Source of the DNA: Nocardia concava NBRC 100430
GTDB lineage: Bacteria > Actinomycetota > Actinomycetes > Mycobacteriales > Mycobacteriaceae
DNA length: 32,128 nucleotides
Assembly: GCF_000308815.1 (NCBI RefSeq)
Contig: NZ_BAFX01000188.1
Span: 1 to 32,128 of the forward strand
Direction: 5' to 3'
In this document: positions 7,748-15,730 of the stretch, piece by piece
How positions within the stretch are numbered: position 1 is the first letter of the stretch
Layout: each line of letters begins with the position of its first letter
Position numbers and translations under genes: made by a program
Notes under the pieces: model-generated
Seen by the model: the letters and a program-made list of their open reading frames with translations, nothing else
Databases searched by the model: none
What the model was told of the DNA's origin: nothing

Positions 7748-7833
7748 CCCAATAGCTCTCGTTCGGTGGTCCCGCTGTGATCACCGGGCACGAGGAGAAT
7801 AAAACGGGATTCGTTCAGACGGTAGCCGAAGTT

Positions 7834-8859
7834 TCAGCGGCGGATGTCGGCGAGGTGAACGGGCTTGCCCTGATGGCGCGAAAGCTCGCAGGCCTCGGCG
7901 ATGTAGAAGGCCTCCAGGGCGTCGGCGGGCGGGCACGGGTTGGCCACCTTGCCGCTGATCACGCCCAGGAAGGTGGCGAGTTCCTCGGTGTAGGCGTTGT
8001 GGAATCGGTCCATGAAGCCGGGGTAGGCGGGCAGGGTCGAGGGCGGGTAGCCGGGTTCGACCGAGTGCAGGGGTGCGCGGTCGTCGAGGCCGACGATGGC
8101 ATTGCCCGCCGAACCCAGCACCTCCAGGCGCACGTCGTAGCCCGCGCCGTTGTAGCGGGTCAGGGAGACCGTGGCCAGGCAGCCGTCGTCGAGTCGGAGG
8201 ATGACCGCGGCGGTGTCGACATCGCCTGCGTCGGCGAAGAACTGCTCACCCCGGTTCGCGCCGGTGGCGTAGACCTCGACCACCTCGCGGCCGGTGACCC
8301 AGCGGATGATGTCGAAATCGTGGACGCCGCAATCGCGGAACAGGCCGCCCGAGCGCGGAATGTATTCGGCGGGCGGGGGTGCGGGGTCGAGGGTGGTGGC
8401 GCGCAGGGTGTGGATCCAGCCGAGGTCGCCGGCGGCGATGGCGGCTCGGGCGGCCCGGTAGCCCGCGTCGAAGCGGCGTTGGAAGCCGATCTGTACGGGG
8501 ACTTCCGAGCGCTCGACGTGCTCGACCACCCGCAGGGTGCCGAGAATGTCTGCGGCGATGGGCTTTTCGCAGAAGACCGGGATGCCGCGGTCGACGGCGG
8601 CGGTGATGAGCGCCGGATGCGAATCGGTGGCGGTGGTGACGACCAGGCCGTCGAGACCGGCGGTGAGCAGGGCCTCGATATCGGTCGCGAAATCGACCTC
8701 GAGCTTGTCGGCGGTGGCGCGGGCGCGTTCGGTGTCGACATCGGTGACGATGACCGTGCCAACGCCGGGAAGGGATTTCAGGGTTTCGGCGTGGGAGGTG
8801 CCGATCCGGCCGGTCCCGGCCAGGCCCACAGTGATCGGGGCTGAGTCCCTCAAAGACAT
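7834..8859 (-). CDS. iolG: myo-Inositol 2-dehydrogenase (Gfo/Idh/MocA family)
   Basis: NAD-dependent oxidoreductase, first step of inositol breakdown (myo-inositol to 2-keto-myo-inositol). It has 341 residues, the usual length. It shows the Rossmann motif GLAGTGRIG (about residues 12-20), the EKP motif (CEKPIA near 95-100) that contributes the catalytic Lys, and the substrate-side motif GGLFRDCGVHDFDIIRW with conserved Asp and His. The ATG at 8859 follows AGGAG at proper spacing; the open frame extends upstream to 9093 but that part is antisense to lacI coding. It lies 13 bases downstream of lacI on the same strand, so the two are probably co-transcribed, with the remaining inositol genes divergent. 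Paralogues act on other cyclitols or sugars; context favours myo-inositol. Confidence 0.88.
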   Translation of the reverse strand: MSLRDSAPITVGLAGTGRIGTSHAETLKSLPGVGTVIVTDVDTERARATADKLEVDFATDIEALLTAGLDGLVVTTATDSHPALITAAVDRGIPVFCEKPIAADILGTLRVVEHVERSEVPVQIGFQRRFDAGYRAARAAIAAGDLGWIHTLRATTLDPAPPPAEYIPRSGGLFRDCGVHDFDIIRWVTGREVVEVYATGANRGEQFFADAGDVDTAAVILRLDDGCLATVSLTRYNGAGYDVRLEVLGSAGNAIVGLDDRAPLHSVEPGYPPSTLPAYPGFMDRFHNAYTEELATFLGVISGKVANPCPPADALEAFYIAEACELSRHQGKPVHLADIRR

Positions 8860-8872
8860 CGTTTGACTCCTG

Positions 8873-9877
8873 TCAGTCGTGGGGTGCGGCGGTGGTGGAA
8901 CGAACCACCAGCGAGGGCTCCAAGCGCTTGCGCAGCGGTTCGGTGCGCTCCTCGCGCAGCCGCTCGTGCAGCGCCTGAACGGCCAACTGGCCGATGCGTT
9001 TCCGCGGTTGATCGATGGTGGTGAGGGCGACGTGCCGCAGCGCCGCCAGCGAGGTGTTGTCGTAGCCGACGACCGAAACGTCCTCGGGCACACGCAGACC
9101 CGCCTCTTCGAGCGCTGCCATCGCGCCCACGGCGTTGAAATCGTTGCCGCACACCAGTGCGGTGGGAAAGGTGGTGGGGGAGAAGATGTTCAGCAGCTTG
9201 CGGACCGCCGCGGCACCGGCCTCGTCGGTGTGCTCGCTGGCGATCACCATGGGCTCGAGGCCGTAACGGGTCATGGCGGCGGTGTAGCCCTTGCGTCGCG
9301 GTGGTGCCGCGAAGGCCGCGCCGCCGTCCAGGTGCACGATGCGCCGATGACCAAGGGCCACAAGATGATCCACCGCGAGCGCGGCGCCGAGCTCGCCGTC
9401 GTCATTGACGGTGTCGACCGCCGGACTGGTCGAGGTGCGCGACACCAGCACGATCGGGCAGCGCGTCGCCGCATCGCGAATCGCTGAGGCGGGCAGCACC
9501 GGCGACAGCAGGATGATGCCTCCGGGCCGAAACGCCAGCAGGCTCTCCAGTGCCGTGCGCTCCCGGCTCGCACTGCGCCGCCCGGTATTGAGGATGAGTT
9601 CGAGCCCGGCCTCCTGCGCCGCCTCGTCCATGCCCTCGATGACATCGGCGAAGAACGGATTGCGCAGGTCCGACACCATGACGCCGACGATGTTGGAGGT
9701 TCGGCTGGCCAGCGAGCGCGCCATGGCGTGCGGCTGGTAGCCGAGTTCGGCGGCCGCGGCCAGCACCGCGCGGCGGCGATGGTCACTCACCTTCGGCGAA
9801 TTGCGCATGACCAGGGAGACCAGCGCCCGGGAGACGCCCGCCCTGGCGGCGACGTCCTCCATGGTCGGTCGGGTCAT
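8873..9877 (-). CDS. LacI-family regulator of the inositol cluster
   Basis: A 334-residue LacI/GalR repressor. The N-terminal helix-turn-helix (TMEDVAARAGVSRALVSLVM, about residues 5-24) is followed by the hinge helix around HAMARSLAS, which inserts at the central CG of operators, and a periplasmic-binding-protein-like effector domain. The start at 9877 is supported by GGAGG seven bases upstream and by the family's usual N-terminus; the ATG at 10039 would add 54 unrelated residues. It lies between iolG and the divergent iolE-like gene. Two CG-centred palindromes with the shared core GAGCGCTC flank the divergent region. I infer repression of both transcripts, relieved by inositol or an early intermediate. 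Corynebacterium uses a GntR-type IolR instead. Confidence 0.9.
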   Translation of the reverse strand: MTRPTMEDVAARAGVSRALVSLVMRNSPKVSDHRRRAVLAAAAELGYQPHAMARSLASRTSNIVGVMVSDLRNPFFADVIEGMDEAAQEAGLELILNTGRRSASRERTALESLLAFRPGGIILLSPVLPASAIRDAATRCPIVLVSRTSTSPAVDTVNDDGELGAALAVDHLVALGHRRIVHLDGGAAFAAPPRRKGYTAAMTRYGLEPMVIASEHTDEAGAAAVRKLLNIFSPTTFPTALVCGNDFNAVGAMAALEEAGLRVPEDVSVVGYDNTSLAALRHVALTTIDQPRKRIGQLAVQALHERLREERTEPLRKRLEPSLVVRSTTAAPHD

Positions 9878-9907
9878 GTGCTCGCCTCCGGGCTCGGTTC
9901 GGTGTGT

Positions 9908-9937
9908 GTCGCACGCTACAGCGTTGCTACGTGCGAC
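9908..9937. repeat. Inverted repeat in the lacI leader
   Basis: GTCGCACG at 9908-9915 pairs perfectly with CGTGCGAC at 9930-9937, with two more possible pairs across a bulge. It lies between the upstream operator and the lacI ribosome-binding site, so it would be in the lacI 5' leader RNA, or could be another protein site. Confidence 0.4.
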
Positions 9938-9942
9938 GGCAA

Positions 9943-9954
9943 TAGAGCGCTCTA
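9943..9954. promoter_or_regulatory. LacI-type operator O1
   Basis: TAGAGCGCTCTA is a perfect 12-bp palindrome with the central CG typical of LacI-family sites. It lies 66 bp upstream of the lacI ATG, on the lacI-iolG side. It shares GAGCGCTC with the second operator. Centre-to-centre distance to that site is 136 bp, close to 13 helical turns, which would allow looping. Confidence 0.75.
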
Positions 9955-10048
9955 ATCGGATATTTGGGACGCGCCGCAGGGCCTTCATTTCCCCTGGAAG
10001 GCGGCGTTTTCCGTGATGACACACCAGTTTTCGGTGCATGCGGGACTC

Positions 10049-10076
10049 TTGACACCAGAGTGAGCCAGGTTACATT
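10049..10076 (+). promoter_or_regulatory. Promoter of the inositol operon
   Basis: A perfect -35 box TTGACA (10049-10054), a 16-base spacer and TACATT (10071-10076) form a good housekeeping-type promoter. The predicted start, near 10083, falls within the adjacent palindrome, so repressor binding would block initiation. Confidence 0.75.
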
Positions 10077-10092
10077 GTTGGAGCGCTCCAAC
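10077..10092. promoter_or_regulatory. LacI-type operator O2
   Basis: GTTGGAGCGCTCCAAC is a perfect 16-bp palindrome with central CG, abutting the -10 box and covering the predicted transcription start. An extra half-site-like CGTTGGAGTCC follows at 10092-10102. Confidence 0.85.
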
Positions 10093-10126
10093 GTTGGAGT
10101 CCATACGACGGGTCTGGGAAGTGCCG

Positions 10127-11029
10127 ATGACCGAATCGATCCATCCACTGCGTATTGCCGCCGCGCCGATCTCCTGGGGAGTCTGCGAAGTTCCGGGTTG
10201 GGGCCATGTCCTCGAACCGGCCACGGTCCTCGACGAAATGGCGGGCCTCGGGCTCGCCGCGACCGAGTTCGGGCCACCCGGGTACCTACCGGACGACCCG
10301 GTCGAGCTGTCGAAGTGCCTGAGCACCTACGGGATTGCGCCCCTCGGCGGGTTCCTCGCCCTGGCATTGCACAGTGAACCGCGCCGGGCCCTGGCCACCG
10401 CCCGTGAGACGGCCGCGCTGTTCGCCGCCGCAGGTGCCGAGATCCTGGTGCTCGCCGCGGCGACGGGGCAGGACGGGTACGACACCCGCACCCCGCTCAC
10501 CGATCACGAATGGCGGACCCTGATCGACACCGCCGCCTCGGTCGGCGATATCGCCGCCGAACACGGCCTGCGCGTGGCCCTGCACCCGCATGTCGGCACC
10601 CATGTCGAGACGGCCGCCGAGGTGGATCGCTTCCTCGCCGATTCCGACCTCGACCTGTGCCTGGACACCGGCCACCTACTCATCGGCGGCACCGACCCCG
10701 TCGAGCTGGCCCGCCGGCACGGCGACCGCATCGGCCACATCCATCTCAAGGATGTCCGCGCCGAACTGGCCGCCGAAGTACGCGGCGGCAGCCTCGAATA
10801 CAGCGAGGCCGTGCGCCGCGGGCTCTATGTCCCGCTCGGCACCGGCGACGTCGATATCGCCGCCCTGGTCCGCGAGGTGCACGCCGCCGGATACCGCGGC
10901 TGGTACGTGATCGAGCAGGACACCGCGCTCCGTCCCGGCGACTCCGCCGAGCGATCCACCGCGGATGCCCGAGAAAGTCTGCGACACCTGGCCGAGATCG
11001 CCGCCGGTCTCGCCTCGGCTCGGATTTAG
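10127..11029 (+). CDS. iolE: IolE-like inosose dehydratase (xylose-isomerase-like TIM barrel)
   Basis: A 300-residue AP-endonuclease-2/xylose-isomerase-like TIM barrel. Visible metal-site residues include E in ATEFGPPGY (near 46), H in ALHPHVGTHVE, D in CLDTGHLL and H/D in GHIHLKDV, with a late E in YVIEQD. In the pathway it would dehydrate 2-keto-myo-inositol to the 3,5/4-trihydroxycyclohexanedione, the IolD substrate. No other dehydratase is present in the cluster, which supports IolE; the related isomerase IolI or an IolH-like protein is the alternative. The ATG at 10127 is preceded by GGGAAG; the ATG at 10094 would start almost at the operator. It is the first gene of the rightward operon, 19 bases before the ABC lipoprotein. 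Confidence 0.75.
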   Translation: MTESIHPLRIAAAPISWGVCEVPGWGHVLEPATVLDEMAGLGLAATEFGPPGYLPDDPVELSKCLSTYGIAPLGGFLALALHSEPRRALATARETAALFAAAGAEILVLAAATGQDGYDTRTPLTDHEWRTLIDTAASVGDIAAEHGLRVALHPHVGTHVETAAEVDRFLADSDLDLCLDTGHLLIGGTDPVELARRHGDRIGHIHLKDVRAELAAEVRGGSLEYSEAVRRGLYVPLGTGDVDIAALVREVHAAGYRGWYVIEQDTALRPGDSAERSTADARESLRHLAEIAAGLASARI

Positions 11030-11048
11030 TGGGGAGGTGAAGACGACG

Positions 11049-12044
11049 ATGTCCGCGAATCCTCGCTCGCGCCGCCCACGCTGGCTGCGCTTGTTGCCCT
11101 GGCTGGCCACCGCGGCCGTGCTCGCCGCGTGCAGTGGCCCGGGCGCCGATGTCACCGGACCCTCGCAGGCCCCGGCCGCGGTGGGCACCCTGAAATCGGT
11201 GGCCGTGGTGACCCACGGGTCGCCGGGTGACGCCTTCTGGAATGTGGTGAAGAACGGTGCGGAGGCCGCCGGAAAGGATCTCGGGGTCCGGGTCGAGTAC
11301 AACTCCTCGGGCGATCCCACCCAGCAGGCCAAGCTCATCGACAATGCCGTGGCGCAGGGCGTCGACGGGCTGGTGGTGTCCATGGCCAATCCGGACGCGC
11401 TGAAGCCCTCGGTCGAAAAGGCCGTCGCCGCGGGCATTCCCGTGGTGACCATCAACTCCGGTGAGGCCGAGAGCGTGAAGTTCGGCGCCATCGGCCACGT
11501 CGGCCAGAGTGAGCGCCTGGCCGGTGAGGCCGCCGGGAAGCGCCTCGCCGACTCCGGAAAACACAAGATGCTGTGCGTGATCCACGAGGCCGGGAATGTC
11601 GGCGCGAACGAGCGCTGTGCCGGCGCCACCCAGGGCTTCGGCACCGCGACCACGCTGCAGGTCGATATCAACAACCCGACCGACGTGCAGTCCCGCATCA
11701 AGGGCGCGCTGGAGGCCGACCGTTCCATCGACGCCGTGCTGACTCTGAATTCGCAGATCGCGGCCCGCGCGGTGGACGCGGTGAAGGAGTCCGCCGCCAA
11801 GGCCACCATCGCCACCTTCGACCTGAATTCCGATGTGGTGAGCGCGATCCGGGCCGGATCGCTGTTGTTCGCGGTGGATCAGCAGCAGTACGAGCAGGGC
11901 TATCTGCCGGTGGTCATGCTGCAGCTGTACAAGACGAACCTGAACACCGTGGGTGGCGGGCATCCGGTGCAGACCGGACCCGCGTTCGTGGACAAATCCA
12001 ATGTCGATGCCATTGCCGCGCTCGTCGGCCAGGGCACACGGTGA
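11049..12044 (+). CDS. Sugar ABC transporter substrate-binding lipoprotein
   Basis: A 331-residue periplasmic-binding-protein type 1 (ribose/fructose/inositol class) receptor. An Arg-rich N-terminus and hydrophobic stretch end in the lipobox LAAC with Cys at residue 28, so it is anchored to the outer face of the membrane. The mature part begins a typical fold (SVAVVTHGSPGDAFWNVVKNGAEAA) and contains the DGLVVSMANPD and GIPVVTINSG strands. GGGGAGGTGA lies about eight bases before the ATG at 11049. It sits between iolE and the permease gene. I infer myo-inositol, or a related inositol, as ligand. The LacI repressor's effector domain has the same overall fold. Confidence 0.9.
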   Translation: MSANPRSRRPRWLRLLPWLATAAVLAACSGPGADVTGPSQAPAAVGTLKSVAVVTHGSPGDAFWNVVKNGAEAAGKDLGVRVEYNSSGDPTQQAKLIDNAVAQGVDGLVVSMANPDALKPSVEKAVAAGIPVVTINSGEAESVKFGAIGHVGQSERLAGEAAGKRLADSGKHKMLCVIHEAGNVGANERCAGATQGFGTATTLQVDINNPTDVQSRIKGALEADRSIDAVLTLNSQIAARAVDAVKESAAKATIATFDLNSDVVSAIRAGSLLFAVDQQQYEQGYLPVVMLQLYKTNLNTVGGGHPVQTGPAFVDKSNVDAIAALVGQGTR

Positions 12045-12064
12045 GCGGGCCGGGAGTGAATGAC

Positions 12065-13120
12065 ATGACTGCTACGACAACGACAACCGACCCGGCACCG
12101 GCCGCACCGCCGCCGGACCGGCTCGCCATTCTCAACCGCCTCGTCGCCCGCCCCGAGGTGGGGGCACTGCTCGGCGCGGTGGTGGTGTTCGTCTTCTTCA
12201 GCTTCGTCACCACCAAATTCCTGAAACCGCTGGGCATTTCGACCTGGCTGGACGACGCCTCGACGCTGGGCATCATGGCGGTGGCGGTGGCGCTGCTCAT
12301 GATCGGTGGGGAGTTCGACCTGTCCACCGGCGTGATGACGGCCTCCACGGCCCTCATCACGGGCCTGCTCGCGGTGCACGCGGGCTGGAATGTGTGGTTG
12401 GGGCTGGCGGTTTCGCTGGTCTTCGCGCTCACGGTAGGCGCCCTCAACGGCTGGGTGGTGATGCGCACCGGCCTGCCGAGCTTCATCGTCACCCTCGGCA
12501 CCTTCCTCGCCCTGCAGGGCCTGAATCTCGGTGTGACCCGCTGGGCCACCGGCACCGTGCAGGTCTCGGGCGTGCGCTCCGCCGACGGATATCAGTCCGC
12601 CGGTTGGGTTTTCGCCTCCACCACCAAGATCGGCGGCGCCACCATCCAGGCGTCGGTGGTGTGGTGGATCGTGGTGACCGCCGTCGCGGCGATCGTGCTG
12701 GTGCGCACCCGGCTGGGCAACTGGATCTTCGCGGTCGGCGGTTCGCTGCCCACCGCGCGTGCGGTGGGCGTGCCCGCCAATCGCACCAAGATCCTGCTGT
12801 TCATGACCACCGCGTTCGCGGGCTGGATCGTGGGCGCGTGCAATCTACTGCGCTTCGCCAGCGTGCAGGCCAATCAGGGTGTGGGACTGGAGTTCCAGTA
12901 CATCATCGCCGCGGTCATCGGCGGCTGCCTGCTCACCGGCGGCTTCGGGTCGGTGGTCGGCGCGGCCATCGGGGCGCTCATCTTCGGCATGGCGCGGCAG
13001 GGAATCGTGCTGGCGGGCTGGAACAGCGACTGGTTCATGCTGTTCCTGGGCGTGCTGCTGTTCTCGGCCGTACTGGTCAACAACGCATTCAAGAAGCGGG
13101 CGGAAAGGGTACGCCGATGA
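12065..13120 (+). CDS. Sugar ABC transporter permease (RbsC/FrcC type)
   Basis: A 351-residue inner-membrane permease of the branched-chain/ribose class, with about nine or ten hydrophobic segments. Conserved parts include LLMIGGEFDLSTG (about residues 78-90), GLPSFIVTLGTFLALQG, the cytoplasmic loop VGGSLPTARAVGVPANRTK that contacts the ATPase, and GGCLLTGGFGSVVGAAIGALIFG. A Thr-rich N-terminal tail precedes the first helix. The ATG at 12065 follows GGGAG. Its stop overlaps the next start (ATGA). With the lipoprotein and ATPase it forms a complete importer, inferred to carry inositol. Confidence 0.9.
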   Translation: MTATTTTTDPAPAAPPPDRLAILNRLVARPEVGALLGAVVVFVFFSFVTTKFLKPLGISTWLDDASTLGIMAVAVALLMIGGEFDLSTGVMTASTALITGLLAVHAGWNVWLGLAVSLVFALTVGALNGWVVMRTGLPSFIVTLGTFLALQGLNLGVTRWATGTVQVSGVRSADGYQSAGWVFASTTKIGGATIQASVVWWIVVTAVAAIVLVRTRLGNWIFAVGGSLPTARAVGVPANRTKILLFMTTAFAGWIVGACNLLRFASVQANQGVGLEFQYIIAAVIGGCLLTGGFGSVVGAAIGALIFGMARQGIVLAGWNSDWFMLFLGVLLFSAVLVNNAFKKRAERVRR

Positions 13121-13911
13121 GTGAACAATCCGGGGTGCCGTTGATCGAAACGATCGGCATCGGAAAGAGTTACGGCGGCGTGGTGGCGCTGCGGGACGTG
13201 TCCACGGTGGTCAACGCCGGTGAGGTCACCTGCGTGCTGGGCGACAACGGCGCGGGCAAGTCCACGCTGATCAAGATCCTGGCGGGCGTGCACCAGCACG
13301 ACAGCGGCGAGCTGCGGATCGAGGGCGAATCCCTGCGATTGTCCTCGCCCCGTGCGGCTTTGGATCTCGGCATCGCCACGGTGTATCAAGATCTGGCGGT
13401 GGTGCCGTTGATGAGCGTGTGGCGGAACTTCGTGCTCGGCTCCGAACCGGTGAAACGCTACGGCCCGCTCGAGCTGCTGGACCGCAAGCAGGCGCAGGAG
13501 ATCGCGCGAAAGGGCCTGGCGGACATGGGGATCGACATCCCCGATCTGGAGCAGCCGGTGGGCACGCTCTCGGGCGGTCAGCGTCAATGCGTGGCCATCG
13601 CGCGGGCGGTGCACTACGGGGCCAAGGTGCTCATCCTCGATGAGCCGACCGCGGCCCTGGGCGTGAAGCAGGCCGGTGTGGTGCTGCGCTATGTCGTGCA
13701 GGCCCGCGATCGCGGACTCGGCGTCGTGCTGATCACCCACAACCCGCATCACGCCTACCCCGTCGGCGACCGGTTCCTGCTGCTCAAGCGCGGCGCGATG
13801 CTCGGCAGCTACGAGAAGGATCAGATCGACCTGACCGAGCTGACCCGGCAGATGTCCGGCGGCGCGGAACTCGAAGCGCTGCAACATGAATTGGAGCGGG
13901 TGGTCCAGTGA
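13117..13911 (+). CDS. Sugar ABC transporter ATP-binding protein (single-domain, FrcA type)
   Basis: A 264-residue ABC ATPase. Walker A GDNGAGKST is at about residues 41-49, the Q-loop in TVYQDLAVVP, the signature LSGGQRQ near 151, Walker B VLILDEPTAAL near 170-180 and the switch His in LITHN. Most ribose-type transporters use a fused double ATPase of about 500 residues; this one is a single domain and must dimerise, as in fructose FrcA. GGAAAGGG precedes the ATG. Both ends overlap neighbours: ATGA with the permease, GTGA with iolC. Confidence 0.92.
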   Translation: MSEQSGVPLIETIGIGKSYGGVVALRDVSTVVNAGEVTCVLGDNGAGKSTLIKILAGVHQHDSGELRIEGESLRLSSPRAALDLGIATVYQDLAVVPLMSVWRNFVLGSEPVKRYGPLELLDRKQAQEIARKGLADMGIDIPDLEQPVGTLSGGQRQCVAIARAVHYGAKVLILDEPTAALGVKQAGVVLRYVVQARDRGLGVVLITHNPHHAYPVGDRFLLLKRGAMLGSYEKDQIDLTELTRQMSGGAELEALQHELERVVQ

Positions 13912-14846
13912 CCGAACTGGAGGTGTTGACGATCGGCCGGGTCGGCGTCGACCTCTATCCGGAGCAGAGCGGTGTGTCGCTCGCCGAGGTGAAATCCTTC
14001 GCGAAATTCCTCGGCGGGACGGCCACCAATGTGGCGGTGGCGGCGGCGCGGCTGGGTCGCCGCGCTGCGGTCCTCACCAAGGTGGGGCCGGACGGGTTCG
14101 GGGATTACGTGCGGGATGCGCTGGAGGGGTTCGGGGTTTCCGCACAATATGTGGGCACGGCCCCGAATCTGCAGACGCCCGTGGTGTTCTGCGAGCTGAA
14201 GCCGCCCGCGGATCCGCCGCTGGTGTTCTATCGCGCGCCCATCGCACCGGATCTCACGCTGACCGAGGATGAGATCCCTTGGGATGTCGTGGATTCCGTG
14301 CCGCTGCTGTGGGTGACGGGCACCGGCGTGAGCGCCGAGCCCGGCCGCACCACCCAGCGGGCGATTCTGGAACGCCGTGCCCGGCGCGGCCACACCGTGC
14401 TGGATCTGGACTACCGCCCCATGTTCTGGCCCGACGTCGACACCGCGCGCGCCGAGATCGGCTGGATGGTCGATCACGTGAATGTGGTGGTGGGCAACCG
14501 CGCCGAGGTCCAGGTGGCCGTCGGCACCGCCGATCCGGACGAGGCCGCCGACCGCCTGCTGGCCCGCGGCGTCCGCCTCGCCGTGGTCAAGCGCGGTGCG
14601 GAGGGCGTGCTCATCGCCACCGAGTCCGAGCGCTGGACCGTGCCGCCATGCCCCGTCGAGGTGCTGTGCGGGCTGGGTGCGGGCGACGGCTTCGGCGGCG
14701 CACTCATCCACGGCCTGCTGTCCGGCTGGGACCCGCACCGCATGGCCAGCTACGCCAATGCCGCCGGCGCGCTGGTGGCGTCCCGCCTGGCCTGCGCCGA
14801 CGCCATGCCGACCGATGCCGAGATCGAGGAGATGCTGTGCACCTGA
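13908..14846 (+). CDS. iolC: 5-Dehydro-2-deoxygluconokinase (PfkB family)
   Basis: A 312-residue PfkB/ribokinase-family kinase that phosphorylates 5-dehydro-2-deoxygluconate (DKG). The N-terminal substrate motif runs GRVGVDLYPEQSG, then FLGGTATNVAVAAARLG (about residues 36-52). The C-terminal PfkB signature GLGAGDGFGGALIHG (about 255-269) carries the anion hole and catalytic Asp. The GTG start overlaps the ATPase stop by four bases and the end overlaps the next gene by ten, so it lies firmly within the operon. Context and the PEQSG motif common in IolC make the substrate likely. Confidence 0.92.
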   Translation: MTELEVLTIGRVGVDLYPEQSGVSLAEVKSFAKFLGGTATNVAVAAARLGRRAAVLTKVGPDGFGDYVRDALEGFGVSAQYVGTAPNLQTPVVFCELKPPADPPLVFYRAPIAPDLTLTEDEIPWDVVDSVPLLWVTGTGVSAEPGRTTQRAILERRARRGHTVLDLDYRPMFWPDVDTARAEIGWMVDHVNVVVGNRAEVQVAVGTADPDEAADRLLARGVRLAVVKRGAEGVLIATESERWTVPPCPVEVLCGLGAGDGFGGALIHGLLSGWDPHRMASYANAAGALVASRLACADAMPTDAEIEEMLCT

Positions 14847-15730
14847 CCGACGCGCGCTGGTACGACCTGCTACGTACCCGCGCCACGGACCCCGAGGCCG
14901 TGCGGCGGGCCTACGCCGACCGGCGGCGACGGCCGAACCTGTTGTCCGACACCGGAACCCTGTTCCTGGTGGCCGCCGACCATCCAGCCCGCGGGGCGCT
15001 CGGGGTCGGCGCGGACCGCACGGCCATGGCCGACCGGCGCACGCTGCTCGAGCGGCTGCTCATCGCCCTGGCGGACCCGGCCGTCGACGGCGTGCTCGGC
15101 TCCCCGGACATCGTCGAGGAGCTGCTGCTCCTGGACGCCGTCCACGACAAGATCGTCATCGGCTCGATGAATCGCGGTGGTCTCGCGGGCGCGGACTGGG
15201 AGATCGACGACCGGTTCACCGGCTACGACGCCGAATCCATCGCGAAGTACCGCCTCGACGGCGGCAAAATGCTGCTGCGGCTGGTGGATTCGGATCCCGG
15301 CACCATCCCGACCTTGGAGGCCTGCGCCCGCGCGGTCTCCGGGCTGGCCGAACACGGGCTGATGGCAATGGTCGAACCGCTGCCCTACGCCCGCGACGCC
15401 TCCGGCGCGCTGACCATGCACAAGGACTCCGCCTCCCTGCAACGCGCCATCACCGTCGCCTCGGGGCTGGGCGTGACCTCGGCCTACACCTGGCTGAAAA
15501 TCCCTGCCCCCGACGATGTCTCGGTCCTGGACGCCACCACCCTGCCCGTCGTCATCCTGGGCGGTGCGCCCTCCGGAGACCCGGAATCAGATTTGAGGTC
15601 CTGGGGCTCGGCCCTGCGCCACGATGTCGCGCGTGGCCTGGTCGTCGGCCGCAGCCTCCTCTACCCGCCCGACGGCGATGTCGCGGGCGCGGTCCGGGCG
15701 GCGGCCCAGGTGCTGGAGGCGGCGAGATGA
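14837..15730 (+). CDS. Cgl0159-like (beta/alpha)8 aldolase-fold protein
   Basis: A 297-residue protein of the DeoC/LacD/FbaB-like class I aldolase superfamily, resembling the protein that follows iolC in Corynebacterium iol clusters (Cgl0159). Visible motifs are LFLVAADHPARG (about residues 42-53), DGVLGSPDIVEE, DGGKMLLRLVDS and AYTWLKIP; a Lys in one of the last two could form the Schiff base. No classical iolJ is present, so I infer that it cleaves 6-phospho-5-dehydro-2-deoxygluconate to dihydroxyacetone phosphate and malonate semialdehyde. The GTG start at 14837 has GAGGAG five bases upstream. It overlaps iolC by ten bases and iolB by four. The activity is inferred from position. Confidence 0.8.
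   Translation: MHLTDARWYDLLRTRATDPEAVRRAYADRRRRPNLLSDTGTLFLVAADHPARGALGVGADRTAMADRRTLLERLLIALADPAVDGVLGSPDIVEELLLLDAVHDKIVIGSMNRGGLAGADWEIDDRFTGYDAESIAKYRLDGGKMLLRLVDSDPGTIPTLEACARAVSGLAEHGLMAMVEPLPYARDASGALTMHKDSASLQRAITVASGLGVTSAYTWLKIPAPDDVSVLDATTLPVVILGGAPSGDPESDLRSWGSALRHDVARGLVVGRSLLYPPDGDVAGAVRAAAQVLEAAR

Noticed and set aside
8860..9093. N-terminal extension of iolG to 9093
   Set aside because: The added residues are antisense-frame reading of lacI and are Arg/Pro/Trp-rich; AGGAG precedes the ATG at 8859, which gives the normal family length.
9878..10039. N-terminal extension of the LacI regulator to 10039
   Set aside because: It would run through the operator. GGAGG before 9877 and the canonical LacI N-terminus fix the start.
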